A DNA stretch of 64,000 nt from positions 124,001-188,000 of the forward strand of contig NZ_AQQR01000008.1 of NCBI RefSeq assembly GCF_002210095.1, given 5' to 3'. The DNA is from Marinibacterium profundimaris. Lineage in GTDB: Bacteria; Pseudomonadota; Alphaproteobacteria; Rhodobacterales; Rhodobacteraceae. Below, piece by piece: positions 1 through 7,410 of the stretch. Numbering within the stretch: the stretch's first letter is position 1; each line of letters opens with the position of its first letter. The notes under the pieces were generated by a model. The model worked only from the letters and a program-made list of their open reading frames with translations, was not told where the DNA came from and ran no database searches. The translations under genes were made by a program, and so were the position numbers.

Positions 1-370
1 GGTCGCGGCCGACATAGAGGCGCAGGCCCTTCAGCGCATCGGCCTGTTCCTTGGTCGAGACCCCGCCGAGGCGGGCGGCGAAACCGTTCTTGACGCTGCG
101 CACGAGGCGCACGTCGTATGTCGTGGTGCCGTCCTCGGACGCGAGCGGGCCGTAGGTGGCGATATCGTCGGGGATGGCGCAGAAGCTCTTGAGCCGCACC
201 TCTCCGCGGACGCCGAAGGAGCCGGCGATGGCGCCGACGCAGACCCGGTCGGCGGTTTCGGGGCCGGGTGGCGAACCGGCAGTCGGGCCGGATGTCGGGG
301 CAGCCGCCTTGCCGGCGGTCTTGCGGCCGCGGGGGGGCTTTGCGGATCCGGAGCTGTCGGGGTCTGTCAT
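1..370 (-). CDS. rimM: 16S rRNA processing protein RimM (partial, C-terminus outside window)
   Basis: RimM binds ribosomal protein S19 and helps mature the 30S head. The visible ~123 residues begin with about 41 low-complexity residues (Pro, Gly, Ala, Thr) and then enter the RimM N-terminal barrel with [17 protein letters not shown] and, later, the segment [11 protein letters not shown]. The ATG at 368-370 is used. The long N-terminal tail precedes the conserved domain and could mean that the true start is further in, but no better start is evident. It lies 109 bases downstream of rpsP on the same strand, the usual rpsP-rimM order. The gene runs off the left edge. Confidence 0.93.
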   Translation of the reverse strand, partial: MTDPDSSGSAKPPRGRKTAGKAAAPTSGPTAGSPPGPETADRVCVGAIAGSFGVRGEVRLKSFCAIPDDIATYGPLASEDGTTTYDVRLVRSVKNGFAARLGGVSTKEQADALKGLRLYVGRD

Positions 371-421
371 GCCGGGCCTCCCTGCAGGGTCACGGGGGAG
401 GATATCCCCCGGACCGGAACT

Positions 422-472
422 CGGGACGGGGGTGGACGCTTGCCTGCGGCATCGCCCCACCCGCCGTCCCGC
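422..472. repeat. Imperfect palindrome between rpsP and rimM; dispersed element, copy 1
   Basis: An 8-base perfect outer stem (422-429 with 464-471) and an inner GGGTGG/CCACCC pairing enclose about 20 bases. The right part (433-472) matches 16753-16795 closely: TGGACG, CGGCATCGCCCC and CCGCCGTCCCGC occur in the same order in both. This looks like a repetitive extragenic palindrome. A smaller hairpin (393-399 with 405-411) lies beside it, so the rpsP-rimM junction is structured and could tune rimM expression. Confidence 0.6.
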
Positions 473-479
473 AACGGGC

Positions 480-866
480 TCATTCTGCCGCGGCTTCCTC
501 GGCCGGAGCGTTGGCGGCTTCGGCCGCTTCGGCTGCCTTGGCGGCCTTCTCGTCGGCGCGTTCCTGGGCCTTCTTGCCCGGGGTGCCCTTGTTGGGGTTG
601 TTGCGCTCGGCCTTCTCGCGGGTGCCGGCGGCTTCGAGCATGCGGGCAATCCGGTCGGTGGGCTGGGCGCCCTGGTCGAGCCAGTACTGCACGCGTTCCA
701 TGTTCATCTGGACGCGCTGCTCGTTGTCCTTGGGCAGGAGCGGGTTGTAGGTGCCCAGCTTCTCGATGAAGCGGCCGTCGCGCGGCTTGCGGCTGTCGGC
801 CGCGACGATGCGGTAGAAGGGGCGCTTCTTGGACCCGCCACGGGCCAGTCGGATCTTCATAGCCAT
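480..866 (-). CDS. rpsP: 30S ribosomal protein S16
   Basis: S16 is a structural protein of the 30S body. The 128-residue protein opens with [20 protein letters not shown], the S16 signature, and continues with [14 protein letters not shown]. The core ends near residue 80. The last ~45 residues form an Ala/Glu/Lys-rich charged tail, longer than in the E. coli protein (82 residues) but usual for alphaproteobacteria. It follows chorismate mutase by 67 bases and precedes rimM. An AGGAGA-type ribosome site lies just upstream. Confidence 0.97.
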   Translation of the reverse strand: MAMKIRLARGGSKKRPFYRIVAADSRKPRDGRFIEKLGTYNPLLPKDNEQRVQMNMERVQYWLDQGAQPTDRIARMLEAAGTREKAERNNPNKGTPGKKAQERADEKAAKAAEAAEAANAPAEEAAAE

Positions 867-933
867 TGTCTGTTCTCCTTATCGAATGGCGTTGGGTCGG
901 TGGCATCTGCCACCGGTTCTTCCGGGGTCGGCG

Positions 934-1233
934 TTATGCCTTGTGCTTCCGGTGATGCCGGATCACCTCCTGAATGATGAAATTCAGGAATTCCTTCGCG
1001 AATTCCGGGTCGAGGTCGGCCTCGCGGGCCAGCGCCTCGAGCCGGGCGATCTGTTTCTCCTCGCGCGCGGGGTCCGACGGCGGCAGATCGTGTTCCGCCT
1101 TCAGCCGGCCGACCGCCTGCGTGTGCTTGAACCGCTCGCCCAGCGTGTAGACGAGGATCGCGTCCAGCCGGTCGATGCTTTCGCGGTGCTCTTTCAGGAT
1201 CTCCGCCGCGCGGGCGACTGTGTCTTCAGTCAA
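934..1233 (-). CDS. Chorismate mutase (AroQ class), TTG start
   Basis: A 99-residue, all-helical AroQ-type domain that would convert chorismate to prephenate for Phe/Tyr synthesis. Recognisable parts are the first helix (residues 8-45, with R17, D21 and LGERF), the VGRLKAEHDLP segment (41-51) and EFAKEFLNFIIQEVIRHH (78-94). No ATG fits. TTG at 1231-1233 overlaps the end of the upstream acetyltransferase gene and has AAAGGA about 8 bases before it. It has no fused dehydratase or dehydrogenase domain. Its position between acetyltransferases and rpsP means it is probably transcribed with translation genes. Confidence 0.85.
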   Translation of the reverse strand: MTEDTVARAAEILKEHRESIDRLDAILVYTLGERFKHTQAVGRLKAEHDLPPSDPAREEKQIARLEALAREADLDPEFAKEFLNFIIQEVIRHHRKHKA

Positions 1234-1831
1234 TGGACCATCCTTTCGGCTTGAACAGCGGATCGCGGTAATGGCTGATCTCCATCTCGATCCCGTGGGC
1301 GAGCTGGCTGTCGTCGAGCGCGGCCGGCGCCGGATGGCGGTAGACCGCGTCGTTGCCGTCGATCGTCGCGGCGTCGTGGTCCTTCCAGGCGCCGAGCCGT
1401 TCGGCCAGCCGGATCGAATCGAGGTTCTTCGGGTCGATGTAGCTGACCGCGCCCTCCCAGCCGAGCTGGTCGTAGAGATAGTGGCGCGCGGCATGGACCG
1501 CTTCCAGCGCATAGCCGCGGCCGGCCTTCTCGGGCCAGATCACCCAGGCGATCTCGGGCTCGGGCCATTTCGCGGGCTTCCAGCCGCCGGCCATGCCGTA
1601 GGTCTCGTCGGTGGCCTTGTCGTGGATCATCCACATGCCATAGCCGCGGATCTGCCAGTGGCCGATCTCGGCGGCGTAGAGCATCCAGGATTCGTAGGGG
1701 TTCAGCGGCCCGCCCATGAACCGCGCGCGGTAGCTGGTGAAGGTGGCCTTGAAATCCGGGTAATCCTCGGCCTCGGGCCCGCGCATCACGAGGCGCGCGG
1801 TTTCCAGCACGGGAATGTTCATCGCGGTCAT
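1226..1831 (-). CDS. GNAT family N-acetyltransferase (fourth of four tandem copies)
   Basis: A 201-residue RimJ/RimL-like acetyltransferase. It starts IPVLETARLVMRGPEAEDY, the usual opening of this subfamily, and has the acetyl-CoA pyrophosphate loop EKAGRGYALEAV near residue 110 followed by NLDSIRLAERLGA. ATG at 1829-1831 overlaps the stop of the preceding paralogue by 4 bases, so coupled translation is likely. An ATG three codons later is an alternative. It has a C-terminal extension (about 25 residues) that the other three copies lack. The substrate is unknown. Confidence 0.85.
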   Translation of the reverse strand: MTAMNIPVLETARLVMRGPEAEDYPDFKATFTSYRARFMGGPLNPYESWMLYAAEIGHWQIRGYGMWMIHDKATDETYGMAGGWKPAKWPEPEIAWVIWPEKAGRGYALEAVHAARHYLYDQLGWEGAVSYIDPKNLDSIRLAERLGAWKDHDAATIDGNDAVYRHPAPAALDDSQLAHGIEMEISHYRDPLFKPKGWSID

Positions 1832-2367
1832 GCCGACACCCCCGGGGTGTGGCGGAAGACCAGCGTGCCCTCCCAGCCGTCGAGGTCGGGGTGGGCCCCG
1901 TCGGGATCGTGCACGGCGCCAAGGCGTTCGGCCAGGGCGATGGAGCGGGCGTTGTCCTGATCGATGTAGCTGACGGCGGTGGTCCAGCCCAGGTTGTCCC
2001 AGGCCCAGTCGCGCGCGGCGGCGGCGGCCTCGCGGACGATCCCCTTGCCCTCGGTCTCGGGTGACCAGGCGGACCAGCCGAATTCGGGTTCGACCCAGCC
2101 TTCGGGGAAATAGGGGCCGGTGGCGCCGAGCGGCTCGCCGGTTTCCCTGTCGCAATAGATGAACATGCCGTAGCCGCGCATCACCCAGTGGCCCGTCACG
2201 TGGCCCATGGTGCGCCAGGCCTGGAACCGGCTTTGCGGCCCGCCCATATAGCGCGACCGGTCGTCCATCAGGAAGGTGATGCCGGGCTCGACATCGCTGG
2301 CCTGCGGGGCGCGCAGCACCAGGCGCTCGGTCTCGATCACCGGGGTGTTGAAGAGGGTCACGCTCAT
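1828..2367 (-). CDS. GNAT family N-acetyltransferase (third of four tandem copies)
   Basis: A 179-residue paralogue of its neighbours. It opens with TPVIETERLVLRAPQASDVE, has the cofactor loop ETEGKGIVREAA and the AGRSIALAERLGA-like segment (here ARSIALAERLGAV), and ends with a short beta-strand segment TLVFRH. Stop and start overlap by 4 bases on both sides, placing it inside one translationally coupled array. RimJ/RimL-type enzymes acetylate N-terminal alpha-amino groups or small molecules. Nothing in the sequence fixes the substrate. Confidence 0.86.
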   Translation of the reverse strand: MSVTLFNTPVIETERLVLRAPQASDVEPGITFLMDDRSRYMGGPQSRFQAWRTMGHVTGHWVMRGYGMFIYCDRETGEPLGATGPYFPEGWVEPEFGWSAWSPETEGKGIVREAAAAARDWAWDNLGWTTAVSYIDQDNARSIALAERLGAVHDPDGAHPDLDGWEGTLVFRHTPGVSA

Positions 2368-2891
2368 GCCAGCGACTCCCGCGAGGGGTGGCGCCAGATG
2401 TAGAGCTCGCCGTAATCGGCGGAGCGGAAGGTGCCGTCGCGCAACGCGCCCATGCGCTCGGCCAGAGCCATCGACCGGGTGTTGTCGGGCGTGGTGCAGG
2501 AAATGACCGTGTCCCAGCCCAGCGTATCGTAGACAAAGGCGCGCGCGGCCAGGGCAGCCTCAAAGGCGATGCCGCGGCCCTCGGCGGCCTCGAAGACCGT
2601 CCATGCGATTTCCGGTTCCGGCCAGCCGACCGGGAAGTACGGGCCGGTGATGCCAAGCGGCGCGTTGGTCTGCTTGTCGGCGATCATCCAGCGGCCATAA
2701 CCGCGCAGCGACCAGTGGCCGATGATGGCCGACAGCTTGTGGAAGGCGTCACCGGCCGTGAAGGGGCCGCCGACGCCGGCCGACCGCTCGGACAGGCAGA
2801 ACTCTGTATAGGCGTCGAGATCCCGCGCATTGGGGGCGCGCAGCACCAGCCGCTCGGTCTCGATCGTGGGGATGAGGGGCGCATGGCTCAT
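2364..2891 (-). CDS. GNAT family N-acetyltransferase (second of four tandem copies)
   Basis: A 175-residue paralogue with IPTIETERLVLRAPNARDLD at the N-terminus, the acetyl-CoA loop EAAEGRGIAFEAA near residue 105, and TRSMALAERMGAL. The start at 2889-2891 overlaps the stop of the first copy by 4 bases. Closest in look to the third and first copies, so the array probably arose by tandem duplication followed by divergence. The function is inferred from the fold only. Confidence 0.86.
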   Translation of the reverse strand: MSHAPLIPTIETERLVLRAPNARDLDAYTEFCLSERSAGVGGPFTAGDAFHKLSAIIGHWSLRGYGRWMIADKQTNAPLGITGPYFPVGWPEPEIAWTVFEAAEGRGIAFEAALAARAFVYDTLGWDTVISCTTPDNTRSMALAERMGALRDGTFRSADYGELYIWRHPSRESLA

Positions 2892-3412
2892 GCCGGCACC
2901 TTCGTCAGGTCGTGCACGATCACCACGTCGCCGGGATCCTCGCCCTTGGCGTCCGGGTCGATCACGCCGCCCAGGCGCTGCCCCAGCGCGATGGAGCGCG
3001 CGTTTTCAGGGTCGATGATGTTGATCAGGCGGGTCCAGCCAAGGCTGTCGCGGGCCCAGCCCATGACGGCGCGGGCGGCCTCGGCGGCGATGCCGCGGCC
3101 TTCCGCCTGCGGGACCACGAACCAGCCGAGCTCGGGCTCGGGGAAGCTGTCGGGCTCGTAGATGCCGACCTCGCCCAGGTAGGCTCCGGTCTCGCGGTCA
3201 TCCACGCCGAAGGGGCCGTAGCCGCGCAGCTGCCAGATGGCCACGTCCGAGGCCCAGACACGCCAGGCCTGGCTGCGATCCATCATGCCCCGTTCGTGGA
3301 TCGAACGGGGCGAGGCGAAGAAGGCGGCCCAGTGCGGGAAATCCGTGATCTTCGGTGCGCGCAGGACCAGGCGGTCGGTGGTGAGCGTGGGGATGGTCAA
3401 GGTGGGGGTCAT
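2888..3412 (-). CDS. GNAT family N-acetyltransferase (first of four tandem copies)
   Basis: A 174-residue member with IPTLTTDRLVLRAPKITDF, the loop PQAEGRGIAAEAARAV and the ARSIALGQRLGG segment. I chose ATG at 3410-3412 because it has GGGGAGG upstream and gives the same N-terminal length as the paralogues. The reading frame stays open to 3484, but the upstream part is Arg/Gly-rich and unlike the family. It is the promoter-proximal member, 136 bases after ffh. Confidence 0.86.
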   Translation of the reverse strand: MTPTLTIPTLTTDRLVLRAPKITDFPHWAAFFASPRSIHERGMMDRSQAWRVWASDVAIWQLRGYGPFGVDDRETGAYLGEVGIYEPDSFPEPELGWFVVPQAEGRGIAAEAARAVMGWARDSLGWTRLINIIDPENARSIALGQRLGGVIDPDAKGEDPGDVVIVHDLTKVPA

Positions 3413-3548
3413 GCCGCGGCCTCCCCGCAGGGCACGCATGCGGAGGGGGCGCAACCCAGCGGACGCGCTGCCGCGCGACAGCACATATCAGCGGGAATGC
3501 GACGCGATACGCCGACCCGCGACCAGGGATATGTGGCGGCCCGGGTCA

Positions 3549-5051
3549 TCACTTCTTCTTGCCGAAGCCCGAGAGGCCCGGGGGCAGGCCCGCGCCGCCG
3601 CCCAAGCCCGGCAGGCCGCCGCCCGGCATCTTGCCGGCCTGTTTCGCGGCCGCTTCCAGCATCTTGGGATCCATGCCGGCGGCCAGGTCGGCGGGGTTGC
3701 CGCCCTTGCCCATCATCGCCTTCATGGCCTGTTTCATCATGCCGCCCTTGGACTTGCCCATCTTCTTCATCATGTCGCCCATCTGGCGGTGCATCTTCAG
3801 AAGCTTGTTGAGGTCCGACACCTCCTGCCCGGCGCCCGCGGCGATGCGCTTCTTGCGCGAGGCCTGCAGGATCTTCGGGTTGGCGCGTTCCTTCTTGGTC
3901 ATCGACTGGATCAGGGCGATCTGCCGCGTGATGATCTTGTCGTCAAAGCCGGCCTCTTCGACCTGCTTGGCCATCTTGCCCATGCCGGGCATCATCGACA
4001 TCATGCCTTCCATGCCGCCCATCTTGAGCATCTGCTCGAGCTGCATCTTAAGGTCGTTCATCGAGAACTGACCCTTGGCCATGCGGCGCATCATCTTCTC
4101 GGCCTGCTCGGCCTCGATGGTTTGCTGGGCCTTCTCGACCAGCGCCACGATGTCGCCCATGCCGAGGATCCGGCCGGCGATGCGCTCGGGCTCGAAGGTC
4201 TCGATGGCGTCCATCTTCTCGCCGAGGCCGACGAAGCGGATCGGCTTGCCGGTGACGGCGCGCATCGACAGTGCGGCGCCGCCGCGGCCGTCGCCGTCCA
4301 TCCGGGTGAGGACCACGCCGGTCACGCCGATCTTGTCGTCGAATTCGGTCGCCACGTTCACCGCGTCCTGGCCGGTCAGGCCGTCGACCACCAGCAGGGT
4401 TTCACGCGGGTTGGCCACGTCGCGCACGGCGGCGGCCTGGGCGATCAGTTCCTGGTCGATATGCAGGCGGCCGGCGGTGTCCAGCATGTAGACGTCGTAG
4501 CCGCCGAGGCTCGCCTGCGTCTTGGCGCGCCTGGCGATGGTGACCGGGTCCTCGCCCTTGACGATCGGCAGGGTGTCGACGCCGATCTGGGTGCCCAGGA
4601 TCGCCAGCTGTTCCATCGCGGCGGGCCGGTTGGTGTCGAGCGAGGCCATCAGCACGCGCTTGCCTTCGCGGTCCTTCAGACGCTTGGCGAGCTTGGCGGT
4701 GGTGGTTGTCTTGCCCGAGCCCTGCAGGCCGACCATCAGGATCGGCGCGGGCGGGCTGTCGATCTTGAGCGCGCCGGGATCGGCATCGCCGGTCAGCGTG
4801 TCGACCAGCGCATCGTGGACGATCTTGACGACCTGCTGGCCCGGGGTGACCGACTTGGTCACGGCCTGGCCGGTGGCGGCCTCCTGCACGCGCTTGACGA
4901 AATCGCGGGCCACGGGGAGCGAGACATCGGCCTCGAGCAGGGCGACGCGAACCTCGCGCAGGGCGGTCTTGACGTCCTCTTCCGAGAGCGCGCCCTGTTT
5001 CGTCAGCCGGTCGAAGACGCCTGACAGGCGCTCGGACAGATTTTCAAACAT
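3549..5051 (-). CDS. ffh: Signal recognition particle protein Ffh (SRP54)
   Basis: Ffh binds signal sequences of nascent inner-membrane proteins and, with SRP RNA and FtsY, delivers ribosomes to the membrane. The 500 residues show the N helical domain, the GTPase G domain with P-loop GLQGSGKT (108-115), DTAGR (191-195) and TRMDGD, and a Met-rich M domain with GGMEGMMSMMPGMGKM and further Met/Gly runs near the C-terminus. ATG at 5049-5051 begins MFENLSERLSGVFD, the conserved N-terminus. It probably leads the ffh-GNAT-chorismate mutase-rpsP-rimM gene string. The SRP RNA gene is not in this window. Confidence 0.97.
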   Translation of the reverse strand: MFENLSERLSGVFDRLTKQGALSEEDVKTALREVRVALLEADVSLPVARDFVKRVQEAATGQAVTKSVTPGQQVVKIVHDALVDTLTGDADPGALKIDSPPAPILMVGLQGSGKTTTTAKLAKRLKDREGKRVLMASLDTNRPAAMEQLAILGTQIGVDTLPIVKGEDPVTIARRAKTQASLGGYDVYMLDTAGRLHIDQELIAQAAAVRDVANPRETLLVVDGLTGQDAVNVATEFDDKIGVTGVVLTRMDGDGRGGAALSMRAVTGKPIRFVGLGEKMDAIETFEPERIAGRILGMGDIVALVEKAQQTIEAEQAEKMMRRMAKGQFSMNDLKMQLEQMLKMGGMEGMMSMMPGMGKMAKQVEEAGFDDKIITRQIALIQSMTKKERANPKILQASRKKRIAAGAGQEVSDLNKLLKMHRQMGDMMKKMGKSKGGMMKQAMKAMMGKGGNPADLAAGMDPKMLEAAAKQAGKMPGGGLPGLGGGAGLPPGLSGFGKKK

Positions 5052-5156
5052 GTCTTCGGCCTCCTGCGCCGTTACGTCCCTTGCCGGTCCGAATGTAGGA
5101 ACCGACGGCTCAATGCACAAACGCCCCCACGGGCGCAACGCGCTGGTGGAGGGCGA

Positions 5157-5194
5157 TCCCGGCATGCGCCGGGACCGGAAGGCTGGCTTCCGGT
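5157..5194. repeat. Two abutting hairpins in the ffh leader region
   Basis: TCCCGGC (5157-5163) pairs with GCCGGGA (5168-5174) around a 4-base loop. ACCGGAAG (5174-5181) pairs with CTTCCGGT (5187-5194) around a 5-base loop. The two stems share base 5174 and would stack. They lie about 105-145 bases upstream of the ffh start on the opposite strand. No T-run follows, so they do not look like a terminator. Confidence 0.55.
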
Positions 5195-5370
5195 GGATGG
5201 CTGCGTCGGATAGAGGGCGAGGGCGGATGAGTCAAGCGGGAATGGCGCGGGGGGCGGCCGTGCAGGAGGGGCGGGGCTGGATCTGCCGGGCCAGCGTCCC
5301 CGAGGCGCGGCGGACAGGGTCGAATGCGGGACAGCGAGCCGGGGGCGGGTCCTGTCCCGGTGGAGACGGC

Positions 5371-5419
5371 GGATCGCGGGCAAGGCTCCCGCCCACCCAC
5401 CCCGCCATGCCCGCGATCC
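5371..5419. repeat. 12-base perfect inverted repeat with 25-base spacer
   Basis: GGATCGCGGGCA (5371-5382) and TGCCCGCGATCC (5408-5419) are exact reverse complements. The spacer is C-rich. Located about 320 bases upstream of ffh and about 160 bases beyond the racemase 3' end. It might be a terminator-like fold without a T-run, or an extragenic palindrome. Confidence 0.5.
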
Positions 5420-5577
5420 TCGGCGCGGTGCGGAGATCCCGGAATGCGGAAGGCGCGGTGCAGGAGTGTCACAAGTGTATAGTGTCGAGCGCCGGCCCTG
5501 CGGATCACCCGGTGCAGGCGTTCAGGCCGGCCGCGCCCGTGCGGCAGGTCGGATTTTTCCCGCGTCCCGCTCTTCAG

Positions 5578-6327
5578 TCACCTCCCTGACGGCGTCAAAG
5601 CCCGGTCCAGCGCCGCGGCGACATGGGCGGCGGAGGAGTTGATGAAGACGTAGCCGTCCGCCTTGAACACCGGGTCGTCCAGGTGGTCGGGGAAGGCCAG
5701 CGGCAATTCGGTGCAGGCCAGCACCACCGCTGTCCCCGGGGGAGCGTGGCGGCGAATGAAGCCCATGAGCTTGTCGCGGGCCTGCCCGGACGCGCCGCCG
5801 TAGAAATCGGTGTCGATCATCGCCTGCATCTCGGCGATATCGGCATCGGGCAGCCGCGTGTTGGCGGCCACGCATTCCCGCTCCAGCGCCAGGGCGTAAT
5901 CCCGCGCCTCCATCGTCACCGAGGTGCCCAGAACCAGCGCCCGTTCGGCGCCGGCATCGGCGGTCGCCGTCGCCGTCACGTCAAGGATCGACAGCACGTC
6001 CAGGTGCACGCCCTTGCGGATCGACGCCAGCCGGGCATGGGGCGTGTTCGAGGCGATGATTGCAAAGGCACAGCCGACCCGGTCGAGGTTGATCAGCGCC
6101 GTACGGAAGACCGCGTCGAAGGCCTCCCAGCTGCGATCGTCGCCCGGGCGGCCGCGCAGCGCGCGGGTCTGGCTCTGGACCACGCTCTCGATCGCCATGG
6201 GCGGCATCGGGTAGGGCGCCACGTGTCCCCGGGCGGCATAGAACCGGCCCGCGCCCTCGGCGATGGCGCGGTAATAATCGATGGTCGATGCCCAGCCGAC
6301 CCCGCCGACGATCCCGATCTTGCGCAT
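5578..6327 (-). CDS. Aspartate/glutamate racemase family protein
   Basis: A 249-residue cofactor-independent racemase-fold protein. It opens MRKIGIVGGVGWASTIDYYR, typical of aspartate racemases, and carries the second catalytic region VVLACTELPL (C205). In the first catalytic region the usual Cys-Asn-Thr is Ser-Asn-Thr (S93-T95, in ASNTPH), so one of the two acid/base cysteines is absent. ATG at 6325-6327 has AAGGGAG upstream; an upstream in-frame ATG would add 11 residues. It is divergent from a LysR-type regulator 204 bases away, a common arrangement for regulator and target. Substrate unknown. Confidence 0.85.
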   Translation of the reverse strand: MRKIGIVGGVGWASTIDYYRAIAEGAGRFYAARGHVAPYPMPPMAIESVVQSQTRALRGRPGDDRSWEAFDAVFRTALINLDRVGCAFAIIASNTPHARLASIRKGVHLDVLSILDVTATATADAGAERALVLGTSVTMEARDYALALERECVAANTRLPDADIAEMQAMIDTDFYGGASGQARDKLMGFIRRHAPPGTAVVLACTELPLAFPDHLDDPVFKADGYVFINSSAAHVAAALDRALTPSGR

Positions 6328-6531
6328 GTGCCGCTCCCTTCCCTTGCCCGGGCACAGCATGCGACAGCCGGCGTCCCGCGGCTACCTCCGAATTCCATCC
6401 CGGCGGAGCGGTGTCATGCGAACGGGCAATATCCGCCCGGCCGGCGGTCTTCCGGGGAAACCCCCTTGAACCGTCGAACATCTCTGCGCAAAAGCGGGGT
6501 AAGGTGTGAGTATCCGCACAGAGAGAAGACG

Positions 6532-7410
6532 ATGGACAATTGGGACGAGGTCCGGACGGCCTACCAGGTGGCGCGGCTGGGAACGGTGAGCGGCGCGGCC
6601 GAGGTGCTGGGCGTGCACCATGCGACGGTGATCCGCCATATCGACGCGCTCGAGGCGCGGCTGGGCGTGAAGCTGTTCCAGCGCCATGCGCGGGGCTACA
6701 CCGCGACGGAGGCCGGCACCGACCTGTCGCGCGTGGCCCAGGCGACCGAGGACCAGTTCAACCAGCTGGTCGGGCGGCTGAAGGGACAGGGCGAGAGCAT
6801 GACCGGCGAGCTGGTCATCACCTCTCTGGAATCGCTGGCGCCGCTGATGGTGCCCGCCCTGGCCGAGTTCCAGGAGCAGCACCGGGACCTGACCGTGCGC
6901 TACCTGACCGGCGAACGCCTGTTCCGGCTGGAATACGGCGAGGCACATGTGGCGATCCGCGCCGGAAATGCGCCGGAACAGCCGGACAATGTTGTCCAGC
7001 CCTTCGCCCAGCAGCGCATGGCGATCTATGCGGCGCAATCCTATGCCGACCGGCACGGCCTGCCGAAGGGGCCGGAGGACTTCGCAGGCCACCGCTTCGT
7101 CGGCCATGACGACGACAAGTTCCGCGCGCCGCACGCGCGCTGGATGCGAGCGCATGCGCCTCATGCGACCGTGATCTTCCGCTCCACCGACTTCCGCGCG
7201 CTGGAGGAGGCGATCGCCTCGGGCACCGGTATCGGTTTCATACCCTGCTACGAGGCCGCGCGGCGCGGCGGGCTGATCGAGGTCATGCCCTCGGTTCCCG
7301 AATGGTCGGCCCCCCTCTGGCTGGTGACCCACGTGGACCTGCACCGGACCCACAAGGTGCAGACCTTCCAGACCTTCCTGAAGCAACGGGCGAAGGACTG
7401 GGGCCTGTGA
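6532..7410 (+). CDS. LysR family transcriptional regulator
   Basis: A 292-residue LTTR. Residues 1-60 form the winged helix-turn-helix (VARLGTVSGAAEVLGVHHAT with ALEARLGVKLFQRHARGY). Residues ~90-290 form the effector-binding domain, including GTGIGFIPCYEAARRGGL. ATG at 6532 has AGAGAGAAG upstream. It is divergent from the racemase-like gene and overlaps the downstream EamA permease by 4 bases (GTGA), so the regulator and the permease form one unit. Regulation of the divergent gene through the 204-base intergenic region is likely, but the effector is unknown. Confidence 0.9.
   Translation: MDNWDEVRTAYQVARLGTVSGAAEVLGVHHATVIRHIDALEARLGVKLFQRHARGYTATEAGTDLSRVAQATEDQFNQLVGRLKGQGESMTGELVITSLESLAPLMVPALAEFQEQHRDLTVRYLTGERLFRLEYGEAHVAIRAGNAPEQPDNVVQPFAQQRMAIYAAQSYADRHGLPKGPEDFAGHRFVGHDDDKFRAPHARWMRAHAPHATVIFRSTDFRALEEAIASGTGIGFIPCYEAARRGGLIEVMPSVPEWSAPLWLVTHVDLHRTHKVQTFQTFLKQRAKDWGL

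Larger units (their letters stand above)
5052..5577. other. 526-base gap upstream of ffh with stem-loops, no supported gene
   Basis: Open frames here encode only Pro/Arg/Gly-rich low-complexity peptides and none has convincing initiation or family resemblance. The gap holds two adjacent hairpins (5157-5174 and 5174-5194) and a 12-base perfect inverted repeat (5371-5382 with 5408-5419). On the minus strand these sit in the leader or promoter region of ffh. I looked for the conserved SRP RNA tetraloop region and did not find it. Confidence 0.6.

Noticed and set aside
5157-5194. SRP (4.5S) RNA gene next to ffh
   Set aside because: A GGAA-containing hairpin is present but the conserved SRP RNA apical sequence is absent and the stems are too short.
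5110-5508. Open frame of 132 residues on the minus strand in the ffh leader
   Set aside because: Pro/Arg/Gly-rich low complexity, no domain or good initiation; typical of random open frames at high GC.
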